DNA from: JBHENC01 sp046262295
GTDB lineage: Bacteria > Acidobacteriota > Blastocatellia > Pyrinomonadales > Pyrinomonadaceae
Direction: 5' to 3'
Length of the DNA: 64,000 nt
NCBI GenBank assembly: GCA_046262295.1
Contig: JBHENC010000001.1
Location: 558,001-622,000, forward strand
Below, one piece after another: positions 18,327 to 26,619 of this stretch (its first letter is position 1; every line of letters starts with the position of its first letter). The notes beneath the pieces were generated by a model, which made no database searches, was not told the DNA's origin, and saw only the letters and a list, made by a program, of their open reading frames with translations. The position numbers were made by a program, and so were the translations under genes.

Positions 18327-19268
18327 ATGAAGCGATTGCTTTCATTTGTGCTGCTGTGCCTTACAGCCTTCACCATGCAAGCGGCGGCGCAGACCGCGCC
18401 CGCCGGTGGCGTGGTGCGGTTAGAGGGGCAAGTTGTGTGCTGCGCTGACTGTTGGGCGAAAGCTGACCGCACAAAGGTCGAGTACGGCACGGCGGAAGAT
18501 TTATTGACGGCGCAATCTTGTGTCGCGGGTGGCGATCCGACATTGATTGCGGTGCGTGTTGGTGACAAGTTCACGCTCTATCAGCTAGAGCAAGGCAAGT
18601 TCCGATTGCCGGGCAAAAGTTGGTATGAGTTCGTAGGTCGTCGTGTCGCCGTGACGGGCACGTTGCGGAAGAAGAAAGACGCGAACAGTATCCGCGTTGA
18701 TGCACTCGAAACCCTTGCGCCAAGTCCCGCCGAACGTGAAGCGGCAAACGTCGTCGGCTCGGAAGTTGATTTAACTCTCAAGGATTTGTTCGGTACTGAG
18801 CAACGACTAAGCGCGCTCAAGGGTCGCATCGTCGTCTTAAACTTCTGGGCGACGTACTGCGTCCCGTGTCGTAAAGAGATGCCGGACTTAACAGCGATTC
18901 AAAATGAGTACGCGGCTTTGGGCGTGCAAGTCGTCGGCGCGTCGGCTGACTCGACGGAAGACCGCACTAAAGTTTTACAGTTCGTTAAAGAGACGAAAAT
19001 TAACTTTCCTATTTGGATGGGCACAACCACCGCCGACATGATGCGCTTCGGACTCGGCGCGGCATTGCCCGGAACGGTCATCATCGGCAGAGACGGGAAG
19101 ATTGCGAAAGTCATCTCCGGCATCGTCAATCAAGCCGATCTGAAAAAGCAGATTGATGGAATGTTGGCAGCTAACGAAGCGACGGCAGAAGTCTCTCGAA
19201 AGCGAGAACGTGAGCAAGTCGCCGGTGCTAAACCACGCCCAAGCGAAGCATCAACAGTTCCTAGTTGA
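18327..19268 (+). CDS. TlpA-like thiol-disulfide protein with N-terminal Cys-rich domain
   Basis: A 313-residue periplasmic protein. Residues 1-22 are a signal peptide; residues 30-130 form an OB-like domain starting with VVCCADCW; residues 145-285 are a redoxin/TlpA domain with the CVPC active site in FWATYCVPCRKEMP. It would reduce or exchange disulfides outside the cytoplasm. The extra CC..C cluster could bind a metal. The tail is charged and disordered. The ATG follows AAAGGAG. It is the only fully intact-looking gene of the island. Confidence 0.8.
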   Translation: MKRLLSFVLLCLTAFTMQAAAQTAPAGGVVRLEGQVVCCADCWAKADRTKVEYGTAEDLLTAQSCVAGGDPTLIAVRVGDKFTLYQLEQGKFRLPGKSWYEFVGRRVAVTGTLRKKKDANSIRVDALETLAPSPAEREAANVVGSEVDLTLKDLFGTEQRLSALKGRIVVLNFWATYCVPCRKEMPDLTAIQNEYAALGVQVVGASADSTEDRTKVLQFVKETKINFPIWMGTTTADMMRFGLGAALPGTVIIGRDGKIAKVISGIVNQADLKKQIDGMLAANEATAEVSRKREREQVAGAKPRPSEASTVPS

Positions 19269-19295
19269 CCGCTTTGACCGGGCGAGGGTCGCGCC

Positions 19296-19823
19296 GTGAG
19301 CGGGACAGGACAACAAGACGCAAATAAGTGGACGTATGGCGTGCGCGTCATCACAAATCAGATTGATCGAGCGACGTGGCGCAACACGCTGACGTATAGA
19401 TTTCACCCAAGATTTACTGCCGGAGTCGAATACAACCCGCTCGCCGGGAAAGTTTCGCCTTTAGCAAACGTCGTTGCGCTGACAGAGACGCACAGGCGTC
19501 CGGCGTTGATTCTCGGCACGAGTTCAGATCGCATAGGCACGCCTTATGGTCAATCGTTCTATGCGACGTTTAGTAAGAATCTGCGGCACTCAACAGGATT
19601 GCCGATTGCGCCTTATGTCGGCGTGGCATACGGCACGTTTGAAGATCGCGCACGAATCATCGGTGGCTTGAACATCAACCTTAATGAGCGTTGGAGTTCG
19701 ACGATTCTTTTTGATGGCGTGCGCGTGCATCCAACTGTGAACTACACACGCGGGCGTCATCAGTTCGGAGTGATATTCGAGCGCGGGCGCAATCCCGGCG
19801 CAAGTTATAGCATTTCGTTCTAA
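19296..19823 (+). CDS. Outer-membrane beta-barrel protein, probably N-truncated
   Basis: About 175 residues of alternating hydrophobic strands ending in an aromatic C-terminus (SYSISF), the mark of outer-membrane insertion. No signal peptide precedes it and the GTG start has no clear ribosome-binding site, so the N-terminal part is probably lost. It follows the TlpA-like gene by 27 bases and may be translated from the same message. Confidence 0.6.
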   Translation: MSGTGQQDANKWTYGVRVITNQIDRATWRNTLTYRFHPRFTAGVEYNPLAGKVSPLANVVALTETHRRPALILGTSSDRIGTPYGQSFYATFSKNLRHSTGLPIAPYVGVAYGTFEDRARIIGGLNINLNERWSSTILFDGVRVHPTVNYTRGRHQFGVIFERGRNPGASYSISF

Positions 19824-19834
19824 AGGAAAGTTCT

Positions 19835-20190
19835 ATGAGTAGTGAAGCAGTCAACCGCGATGCGCCCCATGCCTCAAATGTGCGGCGCGGTCGGCGACTC
19901 GAATATCTTACTATCGCTTGGAACTCGCTCAAAGCTATCGCGTCCATCGGCGCGGGATTGTTCGCGGGAAGCATCGCGCTTGTCGGCTTCGGCGTTGATT
20001 CGGTTATCGAAACATCGTCCGGCGCAATTCTGACCTATCGGCGATCCTCTTGGCAGGGCTTGGATTGAATGCGCTTTTTGGTTGGTGGTGGGCTGACCCA
20101 GCGGCGGCGTTGGTGATGATGCCGATTATCATTAAGGAAGGCGTCGGCGCGTTGCGTGGCGAAACCTGTTGTGAAGGAGCATGTCATTGA
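19835..20190 (+). pseudogene. Cation diffusion facilitator, internally deleted and frameshifted
   Basis: The first frame (19835-20068) encodes the N-terminus of a CDF-like transporter: RRLEYLTIAWNSLKAIASI and GFGVDSVIETSSG. Near 20041 the homology jumps to another frame, which gives GLGLNALFGWWWADPAAALV and a final EGVGALRGETCCEGACH, ending at 20190. Only about 117 of roughly 200 or more residues remain, with the central helices missing. The ancestral protein would have exported divalent metal ions. The CC..C tail is kept. Confidence 0.75.
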
Positions 20191-20378
20191 TGCTCAAGCC
20201 GGAAAATAACATATCTCGCGCGCACATCGGCAAAGACGCCCGCCGCTCTCGCGTCTGCTAGTTCACTAATTCGGTAGTGCATCCATTTTCTTTCACGTCT
20301 CGCTGTCACTATACCGGCTTTCCGAAAGTAAGCGAGATGCCGCGAAATCTTCAGCTGATTCGTTTGTAAGACTTCCAC
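20184..20378 (-). pseudogene. ArsR/SmtB regulator fragment
   Basis: The frame encodes the helix-turn-helix and wing of an ArsR-family repressor: LQTNQLKISRHLAYFRKAG, then ARRERKWMHYRI. The N-terminal metal-binding helix (the usual CVCDL part) is replaced by unrelated sequence and the C-terminus is shortened. It converges on the broken CDF gene, a common regulator-transporter pair. Confidence 0.7.
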
Positions 20379-20453
20379 GAAAAAGCAGCCGCCACGCCTA
20401 GAAGTCTGCCATCTGAACTGTCACTGGCACACTATAGGCACACCAAACGACAA

Positions 20454-20476
20454 AGGGCATCCATCACGGATGCCCT
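20454..20476 (-). terminator. Terminator-like hairpin downstream of tRNA-His
   Basis: AGGGCATCC pairs perfectly with GGATGCCCT (5-nt loop). Read on the minus strand it is followed by TTTG. It lies inside the island, so the incoming element appears to have brought a terminator for the rebuilt tRNA. Next to it, GGCACAC occurs twice four bases apart (20424-20442), possibly an old recombinase arm site. Confidence 0.5.
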
Positions 20477-20495
20477 AAGTTATTGATTCTGAACG

Positions 20496-20570
20496 GGCGG
20501 CTAGTGGGGCTCGAACCCACGACCTCTTGAACCACAATCAAGCGTTCTAACCAACTGAACTATAGCCGCC
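20496..20570 (-). tRNA. tRNA-His (GTG)
   Basis: The cloverleaf folds on the minus strand: acceptor GCGGCTA/TAGCCGC, D-arm GTTC...GAAC, anticodon arm CTTGA/TCAAG with loop TTGTGGT (anticodon GTG), and T-arm GTGGG/CCCAC with TTCGAGC. The extra G at -1 opposite C73 is the identity element of tRNA-His. No CCA is encoded. Its 3' half is the right att repeat of the island. Confidence 0.95.
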
Positions 20571-20728
20571 GCAAAAATCGTTCGCCAAATTTTTTACATC
20601 AATTCGATTATTTGTTCAAGTCGTGGCCGCCACCCCGCACGCCGCTAATCTCTTGCCATGCGGAAAACGTCGCTGCTTGTTCCGCACCGTGCCGTGTCGC
20701 TTTCGATGAGCGCGGGCGAGTTTCTCTA

Positions 20729-20737
20729 TGGTATACT
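20729..20737 (+). promoter_or_regulatory. Extended -10 promoter candidate for the RNase J gene
   Basis: TGGTATACT (TGn plus TATACT) lies about 80 bases upstream of the RNase J start; no good -35 box is evident. The same extended -10 form precedes the RNase P RNA. Confidence 0.4.
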
Positions 20738-20817
20738 ACTCGGCTTAATTTCGTCCGGCCATCGTCATTAGAACTACGCGGTCGCCGGTTGTTTGGAGAG
20801 TAGAGAGAAAAATAAAG

Positions 20818-22479
20818 GTGAGTAAAGTTTTAGAGGTCATCCCGCTCGGCGGCATCGGCGAGTTCGGGATGAATTGTATGGCGCTGCGTTTCGGCGATGA
20901 CATGATTATCGTTGATGCGGGCATGGGTTTTCCCGAAGAGAGCGTTTACGGCGTTGACGTTTGCGTTCCCGATTTCAGTTTTCTGGAAGAGTACAGAGAT
21001 AATCTTCTCGCCGTCGTGTTAACGCACGGCCACGAAGACCATCTCGGCGGGCTGCCGTATCTGCTGAAGAAATTCAATCTGCCGGTTTACGCTTCGCACT
21101 TCACCGTCGGCCTTGCGACAAGCAAACTCGAAGAACACGATTTGCTGGACAACGTGCTGATGCACCGCGTCGAACCGCGCGAAGTCATCGAGATCGGCGC
21201 GTTCAGCATCGAGTTTATACGTGTCACGCACTCGCTGGTTGACTGTTTTGCGCTGGCGATCACAACGCCCGCCGGGACAATCATTCACACGGGCGATTAT
21301 AAGATTGACGAAACGCCTGTCATCGGCGAGCCGATTGATATGCGCACGCTGCGGCGTTACGGACAGGACGGTGTGCTCGCGCTGATGTCCGATTCGACGA
21401 ACGCGACGGTTCCCGGGCGCACGCCTTCGGAGCGCGCCGTCATTCCCGCTTTTGAAGAATTGTTTGCCGATGCAACGGGACGCATCATCGTCGCCGCCTT
21501 CGCATCTTCGATTCATCGCCTGCAAATCGTCTTCGATGTTGCACTGCAATTTAATCGCAAAGTCTGTGTGCTCGGTCGTTCGATGATTAAGAACGTAGAC
21601 ATCGCGGACGAACTCGGTTATCTGGATATACACGAAGGCTTGCTCGTCTCGCTCAACGAAACGAAGCGGCTCGACGATAGCGAGATCGTTTATCTGGTGA
21701 CGGGGTCGCAGGGCGAATCGCGCGCGGCGCTCGCGCAGATGGCGACCGGAAGTTACAAAGGTATGACGATTGAAGAAGGCGATACGGTGGTGCTTTCGGC
21801 GCGTATTATTCCCGGAAACGAGCGCGCCATTTCGCGGCTGATCGGTTGCATCTACAAGCGTGGCGCGAACATCATCGAAGAGAAACGCCGCCTGATACAC
21901 GTCAGCGGCCACGCCTCGCAGGAAGACATACGCATTATGACGGAGGCCGTGCGCCCCAAGTATGTCATCCCGATTCACGGCGAATATCGTATGCTTTATC
22001 GCCACAAAGAGTTCGTCAAAAACCATCTCGGCTATAAAGAAGAGAACGTCATCTTAATCGAGAACGGCGATGTGCTTGAATTGGACGGCGAGCGCGCGGT
22101 GATCGTCGGCAAGCACGAGATCGGGCGCACGTTTATAGACGATTCCGGTTTTGAGGAGATTGACCGCGAGACTGTGCGCGAACGTAAGCAACTAGCGAAC
22201 GACGGAATCTTGACGTGCGTCGTCACGATTAACGAAGAGACGGGCGAACTTGAAACCGACCCGGAGATTATCGCGCGCGGTGTGATCGGCGTTGACGGCT
22301 CGAACGGCTTTGTCAAAGAGATTCAGGAAGTCGTCGCCAAGGCCGTCGAAAATGCTTCACGCGCCGAACGCAACGACGAAAGCTTGCTGAAAGAGCGCGT
22401 GCGCGTCGAAGCGAAACGGTTCGTGCAAAAGCAGACCGGCGCGCGTCCCGTCATCATGCCTGTGATTGTTCAACTTTGA
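20818..22479 (+). CDS. rnj: Ribonuclease J
   Basis: A 553-residue cytoplasmic metallo-beta-lactamase/beta-CASP ribonuclease for 5'-exonuclease and endonuclease steps of mRNA decay and rRNA maturation. LTHGHEDHLGG near residues 67-77 is the zinc motif; GDYKID and SDSTNA follow; HVSGHASQEDI and IPIHGEYRM are the later beta-CASP/metal motifs; the C-terminal 110 residues form the dimerisation domain. GTG start after an AG-rich leader. A four-base overlap with a TTG suggests coupling to the next gene. Confidence 0.95.
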   Translation: MSKVLEVIPLGGIGEFGMNCMALRFGDDMIIVDAGMGFPEESVYGVDVCVPDFSFLEEYRDNLLAVVLTHGHEDHLGGLPYLLKKFNLPVYASHFTVGLATSKLEEHDLLDNVLMHRVEPREVIEIGAFSIEFIRVTHSLVDCFALAITTPAGTIIHTGDYKIDETPVIGEPIDMRTLRRYGQDGVLALMSDSTNATVPGRTPSERAVIPAFEELFADATGRIIVAAFASSIHRLQIVFDVALQFNRKVCVLGRSMIKNVDIADELGYLDIHEGLLVSLNETKRLDDSEIVYLVTGSQGESRAALAQMATGSYKGMTIEEGDTVVLSARIIPGNERAISRLIGCIYKRGANIIEEKRRLIHVSGHASQEDIRIMTEAVRPKYVIPIHGEYRMLYRHKEFVKNHLGYKEENVILIENGDVLELDGERAVIVGKHEIGRTFIDDSGFEEIDRETVRERKQLANDGILTCVVTINEETGELETDPEIIARGVIGVDGSNGFVKEIQEVVAKAVENASRAERNDESLLKERVRVEAKRFVQKQTGARPVIMPVIVQL

Positions 22480-22493
22480 GCCGCTTTCATCGC

Positions 22494-22985
22494 ATGAACC
22501 AAGCACAGGAATTACCCTCAAACGGAAATTCAATTAACGAGCAACCGACGGCGAGCGTCGCGGAATTGCTCGCCCGCGCAAAAGTAAGCGTCGCGCCCGA
22601 CACGTTTTTTCTGATCGGCCTGCGCCCTGAAGATTGGGCACGGCTTCTGGAAAATCCCAAACTCAGCCCGCGCGCGGACGCGCCCTTTATGCTGCTACGC
22701 GACGCGCATGACGTGACGCTGCTGCTCACGGAAACGGACTGGCGAACAATGCGCCACGCGGCGCGCGAGGCGCGCATTGAAGGCGACTTTCGTCTTCTGA
22801 CTTTCGATGTCGAATTAGATTGGAACGTCGTCGGCTTTCTTGCGCGTGTGACGGAGATTCTTGCGGAAGCGAACGTCGCGGTCGGCGCGCTATCCGCCTT
22901 CTCGCGCGATCATCTTTTAATCAAGCAGGACGATTTAGGCACAGCCCTACGCGCGCTCGGCGAGCACGTCGCGGAGTTGTGCTGA
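22494..22985 (+). CDS. ACT-domain protein
   Basis: A 163-residue protein of the CASTOR/ACT_7-like type: an N-terminal ACT-like half (FFLIGLRPEDWARLL) and a C-terminal ACT domain (DWNVVGFLARVTEILAEANV, then DHLLIKQDDLGTALRAL). ACT domains bind amino acids, so a sensory role is likely. ATG 22494 is chosen over an overlapping TTG. It follows the RNase J gene closely. Confidence 0.75.
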   Translation: MNQAQELPSNGNSINEQPTASVAELLARAKVSVAPDTFFLIGLRPEDWARLLENPKLSPRADAPFMLLRDAHDVTLLLTETDWRTMRHAAREARIEGDFRLLTFDVELDWNVVGFLARVTEILAEANVAVGALSAFSRDHLLIKQDDLGTALRALGEHVAELC

Positions 22986-23027
22986 CGGGCGCGTATCCGG
23001 CGAAGCCAACGATAAGCGAAGCAAGCG

Positions 23028-23288
23028 ATGAATGTTGACTGGTCGTCGAAAGTAGTTCTCATAACAGGCGCGTCGAGCGGCATCGGCAGCGCCCTCGCGT
23101 TGGAACTTGGAAGGCGCGGCGCGAAGGTCGGCCTGCTGGCGCGACGCACAGAATTGTTCGTGCCATTGAAGAGCGGCGAACTTCTTACGCTTTTCCCCTG
23201 GCAGCTTGCCTCTCTCACGCGCCTTGCGTTGGTATTCCCGAATTTTTTGTATGATCGAATCGTCGGCCGTCGCGCATGGCGCAGTTAA
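23028..23288 (+). pseudogene. Short-chain dehydrogenase with large internal deletion
   Basis: The 86-residue frame starts as a normal SDR: KVVLITGASSGIGSALALEL, the NAD(P)-binding TGxxxGxG, then RRGAKVGLLARRTE. It then jumps to a C-terminal-looking stretch (LTRLALVFPNFLYDRIVGRR) without the YxxxK catalytic region. About 170 residues are missing relative to a usual 250-260, and the frame stays open. No SDR activity is possible. Confidence 0.65.
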
Positions 23289-23369
23289 GCATTCAAACAC
23301 GTAGAAATATTTGAGTGAGAGCGTTGCGTTGACAGGGAACTTGCAGCCTTAGTTTAAGCGGAAAAGAAT

Positions 23370-24359
23370 ATGACCACTCTTCAGGCTATCATCTTGGGAA
23401 TTGTGCAGGGACTCACGGAATTTATTCCCGTCAGTTCAACGGCGCATTTAATCTTTGCGAGCCGTGCGCTGAATCTCTTCGGCGGCGTTGAGCAAACCTT
23501 GCGCGCCGAAAACACGACCGCTTCAATCGCCGTCATCCAACTCGGCACGCTCGTCGCCGTGCTGCTTTATTTTGCGGGCGATATCTGGAACATCACGCGC
23601 GCCTTTGTGCTCGATCATCTGCGGCTTTTGCAGGGCGGCGGGAAAGTTGCCGCTTCTTCGCGCATGGCAAACACCGGCACGCCGCCGCGACGCCTATCGG
23701 AAGATGCGTTGCTCGGCTGGCTCGTCATCATCGGCTCGATTCCGGTGGGCGTCGTCGGCCTTCTTTTCAAGAAACAGATCGAAGGCACGTTTACGAAGAA
23801 CCTCTGGGTTATTGCAACGATGATGATCGTAGTCGCGTTGCTGCTCGTCGTGGCGGAGTTAGTGGGCAAGCGGCAACGGACGATGAAGGAACTCGGCGTG
23901 CGCGATGCGCTGGCGGTGGGCGGCGCGCAAGTGCTCGCGTTGATTCCCGGTTCGAGCCGTTCGGGTTCGACGATTATGGGCGGCCTCTTCGCCGGAGAGA
24001 CGCGCGAGACGGCGGCGCGTTTTTCGTTTCTGCTCTCGATTCCGGCGGTTGCCGCGAGCGGCCTGCTGGAACTCAAAGAAGCCTTGCACAAGCTCCCGCA
24101 GGGCAGCGGCGGCGCGCTCGTCATTGCGACGATTGTCGCGGGCGTTGTCGGCTACGCTTCAATCTGGTTTCTGATACATTATCTTCGTTCCCACTCGACA
24201 GCCGTTTTTATCGGTTATCGTTTGATCGTCGGGATTGCCATTCTGGTGCTGCTCTCCGGCGGATATATCAAACCGCTGGACGGTTCACCCGCCACCGCGA
24301 ATCCCTCGCGGCAAATCTCTTCGCACGCGGTTATTCTTCCCACGCCGCACGCGCGCTAA
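23370..24359 (+). CDS. uppP: Undecaprenyl-diphosphatase (BacA/UppP)
   Basis: Integral membrane enzyme that dephosphorylates undecaprenyl diphosphate to recycle the lipid carrier of peptidoglycan and O-antigen synthesis. The N-terminal GIVQGLTEFIPVSSTAHLI contains the catalytic Glu and Ser motif; the second repeat has PGSSRSGSTIMGGL with the conserved Arg. At 329 residues it exceeds the usual 265-280, owing to a hydrophilic insert near residues 85-110 and a 20-residue tail. Identification is secure. Confidence 0.95.
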   Translation: MTTLQAIILGIVQGLTEFIPVSSTAHLIFASRALNLFGGVEQTLRAENTTASIAVIQLGTLVAVLLYFAGDIWNITRAFVLDHLRLLQGGGKVAASSRMANTGTPPRRLSEDALLGWLVIIGSIPVGVVGLLFKKQIEGTFTKNLWVIATMMIVVALLLVVAELVGKRQRTMKELGVRDALAVGGAQVLALIPGSSRSGSTIMGGLFAGETRETAARFSFLLSIPAVAASGLLELKEALHKLPQGSGGALVIATIVAGVVGYASIWFLIHYLRSHSTAVFIGYRLIVGIAILVLLSGGYIKPLDGSPATANPSRQISSHAVILPTPHAR

Positions 24360-24464
24360 CGTAAATCGCAAAGATTCTGTAAACTACCTTTTGATACTTT
24401 TCTGCGGGCGGCGGCGAACAACCGTGCGTCGCCCGAAAAAAGCGGAAGGGTTTTGGTGGGCTGA

Positions 24465-24812
24465 ATGAAGGACGATACAAAAAGCGAAAAAAGCTTGCTT
24501 GACGCAGGCAACACGAGCGCGCCGCAGCATCCGCGCAGCCCGCGCGTGCCCGTCAATTTTGAAGTAGGCATCGTCGGGCGCGACGAGAGCGGCGAACCTT
24601 TCAGCTTGCGCGGCGAGGCCGTCAAGGTCAGTCGCGGCGGCGCGACGCTCATTACAGAGGTGGCGGTTAAAATCGGCGAAGTAATAAAACTCACGCCGCC
24701 TTTCGGACGCGCCATAGATGCGGAAGTCAACGGCGTGTGGACGGATGAAGCGGACGGCAAGCAACGCATCGGCGTTAAGCTGCTCGATCAAAACGGCTGG
24801 TTCGCAGAGTAA
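24465..24812 (+). CDS. PilZ-domain protein
   Basis: A 115-residue protein whose residues 22-110 form a PilZ barrel: PRSPRVPVNFEVGI in place of the RxxxR entrance motif and KVSRGGATLIT in place of DxSxxG. Such domains bind cyclic di-GMP, although here both signature elements are shortened or altered, so binding is uncertain. It is 13 bases upstream of the likely recJ start and probably co-transcribed. Confidence 0.75.
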   Translation: MKDDTKSEKSLLDAGNTSAPQHPRSPRVPVNFEVGIVGRDESGEPFSLRGEAVKVSRGGATLITEVAVKIGEVIKLTPPFGRAIDAEVNGVWTDEADGKQRIGVKLLDQNGWFAE

Positions 24813-24825
24813 AGAGGGAATTCGT

Positions 24826-26559
24826 TTGGCCGCAAAGCGTTGGATTGTGCGTGAGACGGATCAAGAGCAAGCCGCTGCGCTCGCCCGCTCTATCGGTGTC
24901 TCAACGGCCATTGCGATGCTGCTCATCGCGCGCGGGCACACAAACGAATCTTCGGCGCGCAAATTCCTGCGCCCCGCTCACGATCAACTGCACGATCCCT
25001 CACTGATGCTCGGCATGAGCGTCGCCGTCGAGCGTATCTTGCGCGCGATTGAAACGAACGAACGCATCCTCGTTTACGGTGATTACGATGTTGACGGCAC
25101 GACGGGCACGGTAGTCCTGCTTCGCGCGCTGAAGCTATTGGGCGCGCAGACCGGCTATCATATTCCGCACAGATTCACGGAAGGCTACGGCCTGCGCAGA
25201 GCCGCGCTCGAACAAGCGTTGGCGGACGGTTATAAGCTCGTCATCAGCGTTGATTGCGGCATACGCGCCTTTGAGCCGCTCGAATGGGCGCGCGACAAAG
25301 GGCTTGATGTGATTGTGACGGATCATCACTTGCCGGACGAAACCGTAGGCGTGCCGCCCGCGCTGTGTGTGCTCAATCCGAACCAACGCGATTGCGCGTA
25401 TCCCGATAAAAATCTCGCGGGGGTCGGCGTGGCCTTTAAGCTCGCACACGCTTTACTGCGGATGCGCGGGCGCGAGCATTTAATCGGCGGCTTCCTGAAG
25501 ATGGTCGCCATCGGGACGGTCGCGGACGTTGCTCAACTGACGGGCGAGAATCGCGCCATCGTCGCGCTCGGATTGGCGGACTTACCGCAGGCGACGAATC
25601 CGGGTCTTCGCGCTCTGTTGAACGTCGCGGGCTGCGGGGACGGGCGCGGGCTATCCGCCACCGATCTGGGATTTCGTCTGGGGCCGCGCATCAACGCGGC
25701 GGGGCGTATGGATGCCGCACGCGCCATCGTCGAACTCTTCGAGACGACGGATACAGGCGAAGCGCAAAAGCTCGCCGAAGCGCTGGACGCGCATAACCGC
25801 GAACGCCAGAGCGCCCAGCGCGAAATCGTTAAGCTGGCTTTCGATGAGTGGGAAACATCTGCGGGCGCTGGCGATGCGACGCCTTCGCACGTCGCGGTGA
25901 TTGCAGGCGACAATTGGCATAGAGGCGTCATCGGCATCGCCGCCTCGAAGATCAGCGAACGCCTTCATCGCCCGTGCATCGTCATCTCGCTCGACAGCGG
26001 TTTAGGGCACGGCTCCGCGCGCAGCATCGAAGCGTACCATTTACTGAGTGGGCTTGATGCGTGCGCCGATTTATTTGAAAAGTACGGCGGCCATTCGCAC
26101 GCCGCCGGTTTGACGATCAAGCGCGAGAATGTTGTCGCGTTGCGCGAGCGTTTGAACCAACACGCTGCCGCTTCTTTGAGCGACGAAGATTTACAGCCGT
26201 TGCTGCGCATTGACGCGGAACTCGAGCCGAAGTTTTTAACGCTAAAGCTTACGGAAGAGTTACGACAACTCGAGCCGTTCGGTGTCGGCAATCCGCGCCC
26301 CGTGTTTATGACGCGCGGATTGCAGTTAATCGGCGAGCCGCGCGTGATGAAAGAGAAACATCTGAAGCTGCGCGTGGCGAGCGACGGCGGACGCGCCTTT
26401 GAAGTCGTGTGGTGGAACGGCGTCGAAGATGAGTTCGGGCAAACGCTGCGCCCGAACGCGCGCATCGAATTGGCTTACACCGTCGAAGCCAACACGTGGC
26501 GCGGCGAAACGCGCTTGCAGTTAATCGCACAGGACGCGAAAGCAGATGCCGGATGCTAG
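24826..26559 (+). CDS. recJ: Single-stranded-DNA exonuclease RecJ
   Basis: A 577-residue 5'-3' exonuclease used in recombination and mismatch repair. GDYDVDGTTG near residue 84 is DHH motif I, VTDHHLPDE near residue 164 motif III, NAAGRMDAA follows, and GGHSHAAGLT is the DHHA1 motif, with an OB-fold C-terminus. A TTG at 24826 is the likely start: AAGAGGGAA precedes it and the protein aligns from there; longer forms would overlap the PilZ gene. The stop lies in a short repeat. Confidence 0.93.
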   Translation: MAAKRWIVRETDQEQAAALARSIGVSTAIAMLLIARGHTNESSARKFLRPAHDQLHDPSLMLGMSVAVERILRAIETNERILVYGDYDVDGTTGTVVLLRALKLLGAQTGYHIPHRFTEGYGLRRAALEQALADGYKLVISVDCGIRAFEPLEWARDKGLDVIVTDHHLPDETVGVPPALCVLNPNQRDCAYPDKNLAGVGVAFKLAHALLRMRGREHLIGGFLKMVAIGTVADVAQLTGENRAIVALGLADLPQATNPGLRALLNVAGCGDGRGLSATDLGFRLGPRINAAGRMDAARAIVELFETTDTGEAQKLAEALDAHNRERQSAQREIVKLAFDEWETSAGAGDATPSHVAVIAGDNWHRGVIGIAASKISERLHRPCIVISLDSGLGHGSARSIEAYHLLSGLDACADLFEKYGGHSHAAGLTIKRENVVALRERLNQHAAASLSDEDLQPLLRIDAELEPKFLTLKLTEELRQLEPFGVGNPRPVFMTRGLQLIGEPRVMKEKHLKLRVASDGGRAFEVVWWNGVEDEFGQTLRPNARIELAYTVEANTWRGETRLQLIAQDAKADAGC

Positions 26560-26609
26560 ATGCCGGATGTTGGTCTTAACTGACATCTGATATCTAACAT
26601 CTGACATCT
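26545..26609. repeat. Short direct repeats over the recJ stop
   Basis: GATGCCGGATG occurs twice in tandem with a 14-base period (26545 and 26559), the first overlapping the recJ stop. ACATCTGA-like units follow at 26582-26609 (three copies, imperfect). This is simple intergenic repeat DNA. Confidence 0.55.
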
Positions 26610-26619
26610 CCATATTAAG

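Larger units (their letters stand above)
17541..20539. mobile_element. Decayed genomic island integrated in tRNA-His
   Basis: The 3-kb segment is bounded by 45-bp perfect direct repeats, the right one being part of the intact tRNA-His. It carries a small cysteine-containing membrane protein, a TlpA-like protein, an N-truncated beta-barrel, a broken CDF transporter and a broken ArsR regulator, i.e. remains of a metal-resistance set. No integrase gene remains. Because the tRNA lies on the minus strand, its 3' end faces the island, as expected for insertion into the 3' half of a tRNA gene. Confidence 0.82.

Noticed and set aside
21019..22026. Long minus-strand frame (335 codons) across the RNase J gene
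   Set aside because: No family features; it mirrors a well-supported gene in GC-rich DNA, where antisense frames stay open by chance.
22947..23300. Minus-strand Lys/Arg-rich frame resembling a small ribosomal protein
   Set aside because: No S21 or other ribosomal motif on inspection, and it overlaps the SDR remnant, whose plus-strand homology is clear.
24406..24441. Hairpin GGGCGGCG/CGTCGCCC after uppP as a terminator
   Set aside because: Followed by A-rich, not T-rich, sequence on the plus strand; support is too weak.
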